Source: Corbicula japonica (lineage: Eukaryota > Mollusca > Bivalvia > Venerida > Cyrenidae). Taken from it: DNA of 64,000 nucleotides. A model generated the notes under the pieces. It made no database searches. It was given only the letters and a program-made list of their open reading frames with translations, and was not told where the DNA came from. Location: contig JAZAYU010000878.1 in assembly GCA_038501625.1 (NCBI GenBank), positions 1 to 64,000 on the forward strand. The letters are read 5' to 3'. Both the position numbers and the translations under genes were made by a program. Positions 28,001 to 41,600 of the stretch are shown piece after piece. Position 1 is the first letter of the stretch, and each line of letters starts with the position of its first letter.

Positions 28001-29468
28001 CACTTGCTTTTCAGAGCCAACTTTGTGGTTTTCAAATCAGTGGTCTTAAGACAAGTGTGAGTGTACAGGTAATTTAGAGTAGTTTAAGCAGTTGTTTATC
28101 TTTGTAGATATCAATGAATGCGAACTGAAAGTATGTGCACAAACCTGCACTAACACCAACGGTTCCTATACGTGCGGCTGCTATTCCGGATACACGATAA
28201 ATACTGACAAAACTACATGTACAGGTAAACTATTTTAAGAGTGCCATATGTTATTGTATATGGGTATAATTTAAAATTATAGCATTAATGATTGATATAA
28301 CGCAAACATGTATTAGATCTACCAAACAAATTAAATACGGATTCTAAGAAAAACAGTTATAAATAATTGAGAGCCATAGGTTATTTCACAATCAAGTTTA
28401 CAGACACATACAGTTCTGCGATTTTAAATATTCAATAACATGCTTTACTACTTGCAGTAAGACGTAAATGCTGTAGTGATCGTAATATTCTTCTTTCTTT
28501 ATCTGAAATGTCTTTTGAATTAAAAGAATGTAGATATTCTCACTGTTGCAATCAACACACAGCCTTTTGGCGTTAAGTGTTTTGTGTAGTTTGCACTTCC
28601 TTTGCAACATATTGACAAACACGCTTAAACAAACCGAACCTGTTTTAATTCATGTCTCGTTCAAAAGAGTACATTGTACTTGTTTACAATGCATGTGTTT
28701 AAGTTACTTCGTTCTTTTACTTGCGTAGCTTGTTCTGCTGGGTACTGGGGAGAGAATTGTAACAATACGTGTGGATGCAGCAGTCAGGGTGCAGAGAAAT
28801 GTGACAATGTTAAAGGTAAACACGCTGTTGAATTATACTATACACCATTTAATGTTAACATACTATGGAAGCATACTATAAAATGTTAAACGTAAATCCA
28901 TTGTTTTAATGGCTTTCGAAGGGGGTAAAAATTAGGACTTATATAACCGAATTCCATGGCAGTGACATTTTAAACATCTCTAATCATCCTTCGGAGAAAA
29001 AAATATTCATGATAGATGACGGTTAAGCTACGCAAACACATTGCAAAATATTAATGTAAAAATATTTTTGAAAATGCAGGATGCCTTTGTAAGCCTGGAT
29101 GGACCGGCGCTCAGTGTGTAAACAACGTGAATGAATGTGCAGACACCAATATTTGTAATGACCCACTTAAAATCTGTGAAGACACCGTTGGTAGTTACCG
29201 ATGCATATGCAAATCTAATTATACGCTTAATGCAACCTCAATGCGTTGTGAAGGTAATTATAGTTTATCATTTTAGTAAAATTTTACGGTCATTTAGAAC
29301 TATTTACAAACCTGTGCTAATGACCACCTGTAAACAACGAACACCTGTGGACAAATACACTTATAGTGTCCCACTGACTTATTAAAGAACAAAATAACAT
29401 GTAAACAAAAGAACATCCATCTGTAAAGACCCCATTTGGTTCTCCTCTGAGTGGTCTTTGTAGACTGG

Positions 29469-29517
<49 letters not shown>

Positions 29518-29567
29518 GGAGAGAGAGAATTGGGAAAGCGAGAGAGAGAGAAAGGAGAGAGAGAGAA

Positions 29568-29602
<35 letters not shown>

Positions 29603-32600
29603 CGCATAAGATCGGTCAGTAGAAAACCTGATTGCAGTAAAGTTGACAATTTTAGGTCACATATTAAATTAATGAACGTTTTGCAGATTTGAATGAATGT
29701 AACGACGTTAATCTGAACACATGTCAACAGAACTGCATCAATACCATAGGAGGATTTTACTGCGCATGCTCGTCAGGCTACATAGCAAATCCAAACGACA
29801 CAACTAAATGCATTGGTAACTTTCATTTTAGCAAACAACTATTGCATTCGTAATAAAGTATGTATTTTATGCCAAACTTTGCGAAAATATGTTTCTGTAA
29901 TTTCACATGTTAACAGTTTTAATTAAAAAAAAAACGTAATTTACTAAAAGCAGTTTACCATATGACCATGGCTTTGCGTCAGTTGTTTAAAAAAATGTTT
30001 GAAGACTTGTCTTGTTTAATAATCGACTTAAATGTATGTTTAAAATAGATAAGTGTTGATTCGTTGAATAATCTAGTACATGTACTGTTAAACATGTCAA
30101 AAGCATCACCGAAAACGCATTTTCAAAACAAATTTCACAGTCAAGGTATTCACATATGTCCTACGTGCAAAACTCTGGCTTAAACATTGCATACAGGTGA
30201 CTGAAGACGTTTCATAGATTATGTACATATTTAGAAAGAACGGAAAATTCGATGACTTCATTTGGTGGGCAAAAGTATTGACCTTTCATTAACGTTTTTA
30301 TATTTTCCATAACATTACACGTTTAATTCGGAAAAAAAAAATATTTAAAAAGTGCAATTTCTCTTACTATTCTGTATACTTTCTGTGGCGAAATTTAAAC
30401 TTTCAAAACAACACAGACCAAATAAACATCCTTCCTTTGACATGATTTGACTTGCGCATATTGTACACAGTCAAGTAAAATGAAACACTAGAATATTTGA
30501 ATAGTTATTGCAATGGTCTTCGTGAAAGTACCGCATGTTATAAGACGGAGTCCTTATTACGATGGACGTTATGATGCATTCACGAGACTTTGTGCACTGC
30601 GATCATACTTTAGTTAAGATAAAATGCAACTTGATCGTGTTTAGTAATAAGAAAACAATCACTCATATTGTGCTTTAAAATAAGATTACATGTACATATT
30701 TCTCCGACAGACATAGACGAATGTTCGGTCGGTGGCTCAGGATGTGCCCAGAGATGCCAGAATGCACTCGGTTCCTACAACTGCTTATGCTACTTTGGTT
30801 ATGGTCTCAACGCAGATCAAAGAACATGCACAAAAATATCAGGTGAGTATGTTAACATTATTTTACAGAGAAGTCTTTGTGAATCTACAAACATTCAGAA
30901 CATACATAATACTTTATTCACCTACACTCACCTCAGATACACTGTATCATCAGATTTTCGTTTAGATAATAAAAGTTCATTTAACAAAAGCAGATATCTC
31001 GAAATTTGGTTGATTAGTTAAAGTTGGCAATACCTCTAACGTTATAAAATGCATTTTTCTTATAATTTTGAAATTCCTCGTGTTATTCGACCTATTCAAA
31101 ATATTATGTATATTATTATTAATATGCAATTCTGATTTGGTATTTATTTTTGTCGTTTCTTTCTTTTTTTAATTTGTTTATAAAACTTTAATTTGTGGAT
31201 TTTCGTGTAATTTAACAATTAGAATCGATTAGTCTTCACAACATTAGAACATATTATATCAAAAGGGCAAACAAAGCAAAAAATACAATGCAAACATGTG
31301 TTTGTTATATTTCTATGATCAGTTAATTGCTATTGCAGATTCGGATCTGTGTTTGAAAAACGATTTGAAATGTTCTGGATACTGTGCGGTGAGCAATAAC
31401 TCTGCCAACTGTGCCTGTGGCGAAGGTTTTATGATAGCAGCAAATAACAAAACACTCTGTATAGGTATGGCTAAGTGCGCAAATCTTGATTTTACATGTA
31501 TCAGTTGACATCAAGACTGATTAAAGATATACACTTACCCAAAGTTCTAATTAGAACTCCTTATTTGAGATTGGTTGCCAATGACAGTCTTCAATTTAAG
31601 CTTTAAGACTTGTATTATTGATTTTTGAACATATTAGCATGAATTAACTTAAACTTTGCTGAAAATGCATTTCATGCAAATAAGGTCAAGCAATCGGACT
31701 AATGCTTCAAATTGCTCCTTTTTTATTTGATAGGAAATCACTTTGTTTAAAAAATCTCCTTTGAAGTACGAAATTTGATAGTTACATCCCTTTAAATAAA
31801 ACACTGTTCTAATTTTCACACTGCATTTTAAGTAAATAGTATTCGATTGAGTTTAGAAAACAATCAATTAATATTGATAGGCTTTCAATAATATTTCCAA
31901 GACAAAAAAACATATTTTCCCAACCTCTCTTGACAAGTGAAAGAAACGAAACAAGCATATTGTAAATATATACATTTGATAACCAATTACAGAAATTTGG
32001 GAGACTGTATTTCAGTCTTGCGAAGGATGAACCAGCAAAATATCTGATGCTTACAAAATATTTTATAAAATTAAGAGGTAAAACCGCTTTACAAAAAAAT
32101 ACTTGGCCTGGCGTGTTATGAATCATATTTACTGCACAACTACTAAAGAAAATCATTTGTACTGAACAATAATATTAAGGAGACTTCATGTTCAGTTTTG
32201 CTCTGTATCATTTAGTTTGTGCCACTGAGCAACTTCTGGAAGTGGAAAAAAAAGTTAAACTTTGTATTATCCAGAATTTTGCAGTTGATTTGGAGCCTGG
32301 TTGCACAACAAATTAAGCGGGTGTTGATGTTTGCCGTCTCATATCTATCTTAAGGCATCTTTCTACCATTAAATTAAATTATTCTCAGCAATAAATGGCA
32401 CCGTCATTTTAAGATTTTAATCTTACCCCTTTAACACGTTTAAATTAAATTCCAGATATAAACGAATGCGATAACACGACGTTAAATAAATGCGAGGTTC
32501 CATCAAGTTGTAAAAACACAAACGGCAGTTACACATGTAGTTGTCCAACAGGACAATTCCTAGAAAACAACGGAAGGAATTGCACAGGTAGATGTTTAAA

Positions 32601-35600
32601 TACATTGTTTAAAACATTTAAATAACATTTTAACAGTTAAAAAGGATTTGAATCTGCAAACCCATGCCAAAATTAATGATGGTTTACTTTGTTAATGAAT
32701 GGTTTTCAATGCTGAAACATATCCTTACATGATAGCATTTAAGACAATGTAAAAGTAAACTTTTTTTATCAAAAGGAAATTGACTTATTCTCTCGCACCA
32801 TCTACATAAAAGAACCTAGAATTCAATTTTACCTTTAAGAAAAAATCACAAACAAGCACCGTGTTGCTTGAATCAAATTATTGCAACATAAAACTCGCTA
32901 CTTCCATAAACATTTAAACATAAGCCCACCAACACAACCCTTGACTGAAAGCTTCGGGATACTATTTAACAAACTTAACAAATGTCATACTTGATTCACA
33001 CCATTAAAATATGATGTATTCAATTTTCTTCTTCATAGCAGGATAGTTATAATAATCCGTCTTAACATTTGTTTCGCAGTATTGAAACATGTAGTAACAT
33101 TTAAGTTACAACATTAAACAAGAGCCTAAATAATAAGCAATTCTTTTCGTTCATGTCGACCATAAAATTATATAATGTTCCGTGCTTAAATTAGTTACAA
33201 ACGTTGTTTACAAGAATCACAACAATACTTTTTATTGCACTTCATTATATTTTACTTTTTTTTTTCAATATGTGAACATTACATGTATAAGTACCTAATT
33301 GTGGCTTGCTAGTAAATATCGAATATTATCTTAAATAGTTTGCGACGCATTCCACTACGGGGACAACTGTAAGCAACAGTGTAACTGTAGTGAAGGAGCT
33401 AGTCGTTGTGACCCCATCGAAGGATGCTATTGTACCGAAGGCTGGACTGGTGTACATTGTGAAAACGATAAAAACGAATGTGACGTTGCTACAAGCCCTT
33501 GTACACAACCTCACACCACATGTAAAAATACACCCGGAAGCTACACGTGTCAGTGTGTCACTGGATATAAATTAGATACCAACAAAAACTGTACAAGTAA
33601 GTAACAGGAACTGAATTATAACATGCATGTTTGCTTTTCATAGACAACGTGTGTTGGCAATCGAGAAATAAATCTACCACTTTCTGTTTCAAATTTCACA
33701 TAATATGAATAAAAGTTTAAAAAATTATTCAGTGTTCTTAACCTGTAACTGAACCAGAATTCTTCTTTCGTATTCAAATTTCGTGCGTTATAAACAAACT
33801 TGGTTTTGCATCAAAGTTGTTTTTAATTTGACAAAAACACAGCTGACAGTACCGCATTTTCAAAGTGCGACGTAAAATTTTTAAAGTGAAATGTGAGTCT
33901 GTTCTCTTATACGATGCTTTACCGTTAAAATAAAATGTGAATCGTGTACAAATGTTCGAAGTGCTATTGATTTCAATCGACATTTGTTAAAACTATTTTA
34001 TTAAGACATTTGAATACTGCTATAATTTTACCTTTTCCCAACAGACATTGATGAATGCAGTGATAGTCTGCTGAACACGTGTGCACAGGATTGCAAGGAT
34101 ACCGAGGGAAGCTTTACATGCAGCTGTAGACAGGGCTACCAACAATCAGGAAATACTTGCCAAGGTTTGTACTGGTCGGCTGTAACACCAAATAGAATGA
34201 TATACCAAGAAGTTAATTTATGATTGTTTTAGTCAATCATATTTTTTATAGAAAAAAATAATTATTTAATGTCAATGAGAATGAAAGGGAATACTCAAGA
34301 AAGAAAGAACATACTGAAACAAAACAGAGTTTCATGCCTTTTATGATAACGGTATAATAACAAGACAGTTGTACTGTCTAAATCACGCAAAGTGTCACAA
34401 AGATTAAACTAAATATAAAAAGTAAAACATACACTTACTTCGAAAGGAGTTAAATACTTGTGATTTACTTTTTGTTTTTTCTTAACTGATATTAAATGGC
34501 AACTTCGTTAGTTTGAATGCTTGTAATTCAAATAAAAGCTATTGATAAAACAATACTAATTTAATAATCGTTCATAAAGAGTCGTTTTGAATGTTTGCAA
34601 TATATTTTGCGAAAGTCTTCTTTGTTTGTTACAGACATTGACGAATGCACTGGCAAAAATAACTGCACCCAGAACTGCACGAATACTAACGGCGGTTATA
34701 CATGCACTTGTAATTCAGGCTTTATTCTCGATGTGACAGACAGAGTTTCTTGTAGGCGTAAGTATAATGAAAGAATCTTTTTCTGAATATTTAACACATG
34801 TTCATAGATCTAGGCAATACATGTTTCAATACAAACGAAAAATATGAAAAAAAAACAAAACAAAACAAATAGTTCAACTCATTTCTAACAGCAGCATGCT
34901 CCAACAACTTCAGTTGTCATCATGGTATTTTATCACACGTTTCTTTTGACAAAACACAACGAAAAGATCGCGACTTTTTTTTAAAGTAGTTCTACTGTGA
35001 CGACTGAACTGTCCAACCAGCTTGCAAAAATGGCCCGGACAAGTACAGTTACATTGTATTTCTTTAAATTACTGAGATACATGTAGAATTTAGACAGTTT
35101 AATCTTTCAAAGAAATTAAAGATTTTAATTCTTAACAAAACATACGTAACTTATATAAAAGAGAAGATTTCCATTCGCATTTTCAACGGCAATTTATAGA
35201 CAAAACGTTGTATAAAACATTCTTTCATTACAAGATTATACAATTACGATCGAGGGCTGTCTTAACTAAATACACTGTAAAAGTAAAGAATGAATTACAA
35301 GAGTCAAGCGGCAACCCTCGAAATGATAGAAAATGTTGTAGCAGCGTCATGCTGATGTGTGGCTCTAAAATTCAAATGATTTAAACACTGTTTTTTTTTA
35401 ATTTTAAATAACACAAATTCAAAATTCTAATTTTCAGCCGAAAAGGAATGTAGTCCAACAAATGACTGTGGCGATAACACGGAATGTGTGGTTGTTTCGG
35501 ATAACAATGATTGCCAGTGCAAAAAGGGTTTTGAGAAGTCAAAAACATCAAACAAGAGTTGTACAGGTAAGTATAGTTTAATAACGTGCCTGCCATAACG

Positions 35601-38600
35601 ACAATTACACATTGATTATAGTTATACAGAATGTATTCTGTTTATTGTGGCTTTTAAGGGCCACAGGTTTTCTTAATTTGTAAATCCACTTTCTCACTGG
35701 TTGACAAAAAAGAACAAACTTTTTTTGTATTTGCACATACAAACATACACTGCAGAATATTCTTTTGCTGGGTGGAGATACAGCTTGAGTGTATTGAACA
35801 TCCTGAAGAATACTTAAGAAAAGAGTAATGGTATGTTCTGTAAGCATTGTGATTGTGTTGCAACGTGCGCATTTAGTCGATAGGTTGCCTTGTTAAATTG
35901 TTCGCACTTTCTAATGATAAATGATTTTGCTTTCAAATGGGAACGTCGCATACAATTTACCAAATTGTGTCAGTAACTACTTTTCATAAAGTTTAACATG
36001 TCTTTGGTGGTTCATATACTATCACTTGTTTAAGCATACAAGGCTTTTTAAGACTCTCGCAGTGTTTTTGTTTGGGGGGGGGGGGGGAAGTTGGGGGAGG
36101 GGGACTAGCAAGATAGTGTTATTAAAATAGTATATAACTGTCTCAGTGCATTCTTTCTAAAGCAAGATTTAGAATAAACGTGATCTCGTGGGCTTCACAA
36201 AATATTCCGTCAAAGTAGGCGCGGCCACCTTAAAACTGTTATCGACGAATGACTGAAAGAGATTATTTGCTATGAAACTATAAGTTTATCTCTGACAGTG
36301 CAATTTTAATAAACTTGCATGATAAAATCGATTTCTGCCGCTGATAGTTCACTTTTATTAGGCTGCCATGGAGATATATTATTTGTTGTTAAGATACATC
36401 ACTCTGACAATTTCCGTTTTCTCCTTAAAATCTACTTACGGTAGATACATGTGTAAGTTTTTGTAAACTAACCTGTACGTATAAAGTAGTCATATGCATT
36501 TCCATAACTGCCAATAAACAGGCTCACTCAAACCGAGCCTGCAATATTTTCATATTAGTCGTATTCAGTGGCTTTCAAAGTTCTATTTTTCATCTTGAAT
36601 ACCTAGCTAAACATATGTGCGAAAAATGTGATGTACACATTCTATAACGTGACAATTTGCAACGGTGCATTAATATTGCCATTTTGTTTTACATCAAAAT
36701 CGTATCTTCCATCCAGATATCAACGAATGTCAACCCAATCCCTGTGTAAATGGAGAATGTTTTAACTTGAATGGAAGCTACGTTTGTACCTGTGCTAAAG
36801 GATTCAAGCTGGATAAAGACCAAATTACATGCATAGGTAACATTTTACACAATAATTGGAACATAATAGTATTACAACACTTTCTAAATGAAAAATGATT
36901 TTCAGATTATCGAAAATGGAAGAAAATTCATAACAGCAACAACAAGATAATTTAAGTTGTCATCTTTAAAACTGTTTAATATTTTAAAACTCATATGCTT
37001 TCGAATTCGGCGAAGAAACACTTGTTATTATACAAATAGTAAATTAAAAGTTTTATAGTTTCGATTTTAATAACGTAATGTCGCTGTTATTGCTGGTTTA
37101 TCTATCAAATACGTTTATTTCTTGAATAATATGGATGTAATAACCAGGGCTAAAGGTTATAAAGCTGAGATTGGAAACCAGTCTAAAATCTCAAGCATCT
37201 GATTGGTTGAAATGGTGACTGGTCACCATTTCAGCCAATCAGATGCTTGAGATTTGAGGCCGGTTTCCATGCTCAGTTTTATAACCTTGGGCACATGTCA
37301 ATATGGTCGTCATATCGGTATGTTTTCTGATTCGGTATGTGATTCACATTGTGCCAGGTGTTATATATCCTAGAATAGTAACAAATGAGGGTCTACATTT
37401 CTCTTTCTTGTTCGATAATTCGAATGTGCATAAACAATTTAAATTTTTCCTTTTTTCAATCTAGAATGTCCTTCTGGTCGGTATGGTGTACAGTGTAATA
37501 CATCGTGCTCTTGTGTTACTGAAAATACATTGTCCTGCAACGCTGTAAACGGTTCATGTTCTTGCAAAGACGGTTGGAAAGGACAAGACTGTGAAACTGA
37601 CATTGATGAATGCAAGTCTAATACGACCTTCAAATGCACAAACAATTCCAGCTGTAATAACACGATCGGCTCTTATGTTTGTTTATGCGCTAAGGGCTTC
37701 ACCAAAACAAGCGATGGCTTGTGTCAAGGTTTGTACCCTTTGTTTCGATGTGCATGACTGTGTAAAAAATGCAGCATTATGGAGCTTACTCAAATGCAGT
37801 TTTAACAGCAGTTGATTATTGTAGTCAAGAATCATAATCAGTGTTAAAATTTAAAACAAAAAAAACAGACAAACTACCAATACACGTTTAAGCATTTGAA
37901 AACACACCCGGAACAAATATTGACAGATTTATGTATAATCATATCATATATAAAACAATAACAAATAGCGTTTGAAAATTAATCTTACTAAATGTTGATA
38001 ATATTAAACTTTTCTAGCGTGTAATGCATTCAAATACGGAGACAATTGCGAAAGCCAGTGTTCATGCGAACCCGCCAATACAAAGATATGCAACGCTGTA
38101 AACGGTTCATGTTCTTGCAAAGACGGTTGGAAAGGACAAGACTGTAAAACTGACATTGATGAATGCAAGTCTAATACGACCTTCAATTGTACAAACAATT
38201 CCAGCTGTAATAACAGACCCGGCTCTTATGTTTGTTTATGCGATAGGGGCTTCACCCAAACAAGCGATGGCTTGTGTCAAGGTTTGTTCACATTGTTTTG
38301 TATGTGCATGTTTTTTTTAAACAAAATACATGCGTACTAATGATATTAGATAGGATCACATAAAGATTCACAATACAGGTACATGTATAATGCAAAATTA
38401 TGCAAGGTTAAAATATGATACATGTAAGTACAAACACAAATTGATCTTAAAGAGAAGATTTTCATTCGCAATTTTCAAAATAATTTATTCAAACTTCTAA
38501 TATTTCCATTTTTCAGATATCGACGAGTGTAAGATAGGTACATCTACGTGCAAGCAGAAGTGTACAAATACAGAAGGCGCATACAATTGTTCATGTAACC

Positions 38601-41600
38601 TTGGTTTTAAAGGGACTGAAAATTGTACAGGTATGTCACCATTGTTATTTATCATGAAACAATTATTCAATGTGGATGTTTAAGGCGTGTTGTGTTCACA
38701 AGCAATAACATCTAATCAAAATTGCATAAATTGTAAATTTTTCTTCACGTCTAAGCATTTGCTGATATTACGTATGTAACATCTGTTTTATTTTATTACC
38801 ACACCAATTCTTACGATAAGTGTTTAGATGCCATTTGACAAATGAATATACATTTGTATAACAAATGTGTTGATATCTCCCCATCTTTACTAGGAGATTG
38901 CTGGAAATGTTTTTGTGAATAACAGGAAATAATAAACTTTGTAAATTCAAGTGTTACAGATCACTCGAATCACTTAGAGAGAACGTATTAAAGCTTAACT
39001 CATGCTAAGACAAATTACTGTTGCCTTTGTTACTAAACGATGAGGATGATTCAATTTTGAAACAAGACAAATTAGTTGCATGTATAATTGTAGCTTGTTC
39101 GGACAATACATACGGAAGTAACTGCACATCAACATGTTCATGTGAGCGGAACAACACTGTGGACCCGTCGCAGTCATGTGACCGTGAGAACGGAACGTGC
39201 TTGTGTACTAAGTTCTCGAAAGGGAACAACTGTGAAACTGACATCGATGAATGTACTGAAAACAAGCATAATTGCAATCATTCAAATGAAGGATGTCACA
39301 ATTTAATTGGACTAGGTTTTAATTGTTCCTGTTTTGTTGGTTATCTGCGAGCTGCAAATGGAGACTGTGTCAAAGGTAAGCATAATAATCATGTTGTTCT
39401 TTTACCAGGTTCTTACCAAATTTCATTGACTTCAGCATATATTCTTAAAAGCGAAATGGGCCTATTTTAGGACCGCATTTCTGTTGAACCGTGTACATGT
39501 ATTATCGCAGATAAATACCAAAAAGGACATGAAAATGTTGATGCGAACCTGTCCGTTGGTTTTCCAAAGATAAAGAGGTTTTGTCCTAATGAACCGAATT
39601 ACACTACCTCTAGATGTACTAAGTGAAAAGATAATATGATACTGGTTCCGCTTTTACCCGGTACAGTCCGTTGCGGACCAGACCAACTCGCCTACCGGAC
39701 TATGCTGCGCAGGAGATTCTCAGAATGTGAACACTTCGCCATCGCTTAACGATAAGGCTTATATCGAAATCACCTTTTGGAGAATGTTTATCAAATACCG
39801 GTTTCAATGTATGTTTAAAACAGTAAACTCATTTATTTAGAGCAACCTTAAACTAAGACCAACTGATTGATTCATGTACGAACACGCTTTCAATGTCCGA
39901 TGTTACACAGTTGCGCTAGTTTTCATCCCAAAATAAAGAACACTTATCTTTTAAGACCTCTATTGTCCAATCCACAAAAAGTGGTCTTCACTTGTATACA
40001 TGTTTTCATGGGTTGTAAGTAATGAATAGAAAATTGCTTTCATTAAAAGTCTAGAACTAATTTCTGCCCATAACAGACTCAATCAAACCGAGCCTGCAAT
40101 ATTTTTCTATTTGTCTTGTTCGATAGCTTTCAAAGTTTCCTTTTCATCTATTTTGTTAACAAATGTCTATTGTTACATATTTTTAAATTAAAATAGTTCC
40201 CGATATAATGGTGGTAGTATTCACAAGTATAACGAGTGTATTATTGTGGGTGAATTTGTTTTTACGAATATTAAGGTTACACCGTTCGTTGATTTCATTT
40301 AAAAAATGTTCAAGATTTTTTTTCAAAGGAATGAATAAAGACAGAACTGTCTGAAATACCAGTAATTTCATATCGCGTTTAATGTTATATAATTGATGCA
40401 GAACGGTCGAATACAATTACATTGTCGGTTTCTTATTGTTTCAAAATTGAGTCTTAATTAGGTATTAAATTGATAGGCATAGTTCTTGTAAAGACGTATT
40501 TATAGGCTAAGACCTTGTAAGCCTAAAATTTTCATAACTTTCTCTGCCTTCTTGAAAAACGAATTACTATATAAGAGTTAAAGATACTTTCGATTGTCTA
40601 AATGAATTCACTTACCATAGTTATTACATATGAATGACAGTTAGATGAAAACAAATTATCAGTTAATTTTACTGGTGCTTTAAGCTTCTATTTATTTTGC
40701 GATTAAAAAAGTGAAAATAATGTTCATCTTCATAAGCAATATAGGCAAAGCGTGCGTCCTTGTCGCGTTTCTTGTTTCAAAATTCTGAAGCGCTCAATTG
40801 TTTGTTAGCTTTTGCTTTAATCTGTTCTGAATGTTTTATCAAATTGCTGTTACAATCATTTATAAATATGACGATTTTAGATGATATTCAGATAATACCA
40901 TGATTTCTTTGTCTTAGAGTTGTTGAACATTCGATTTGTTTACATGTAAGTTCGAAATAACTGACTGTTTATTCTGTTTTCAGAAAACGTAACCACTTCG
41001 ACAACTACACTTCCGCCAGGTAAAACATAACATTCTCAGCAGATTAAAAAAATAATAAAAAATAAAATTGAAATAAATTACAAAAGTACATTTCATTTTA
41101 AATGATATCGCCTCTACTGGGAAGCGAACCCGCACCATTACGGCGACAGCGCCTAGATATGCAATTCCGGCCACGCAAACGACTGAGCTAGTCGGACAAC
41201 CCCCAAGAAGTTTGATCGAATAGCCCTGATATACGTTACCATCATTGAATGACATCGAAAACGGATTATTTTTCTGACAACAATAATGACTATATGTACT
41301 GGGAGACATTTTACGGCCGCCACACTGCAAAAATAGCGCTCCTGTAAATTTCAAACCATATTGCCTGTACTGGGGAGCGAACCCGCATCGTCACCGCAAC
41401 AGCGCCTGCAATTCCGACAACGCAACCGACTGATCTAGCCGGGACAACAAATAACATTTAACTTGTTTTGCTTTCTTGTGGTTGTTTTGGTCGGATACGC
41501 TTTGTGATTTCGAGGTTTGCTTCTTGAGGTTTATCTTCGACAATCAGGTTTTTTAAGCAATTTTAATATAAATACCTGTGTATTCGAACACTTAAACTGG

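Noticed and set aside
29317..29727. Minus-strand 136-codon Ser/Leu-rich open frame
   Set aside because: It is the translation of a GA microsatellite and overlaps a real EGF exon on the other strand.
40980..41354. Minus-strand 124-codon open frame
   Set aside because: Sequence belongs to the tRNA-related SINE. No protein similarity recognised.
41097..41450. Functional tRNA genes
   Set aside because: A- and B-box-like motifs exist, but no cloverleaf acceptor stem is visible and the unit recurs as a dispersed repeat.
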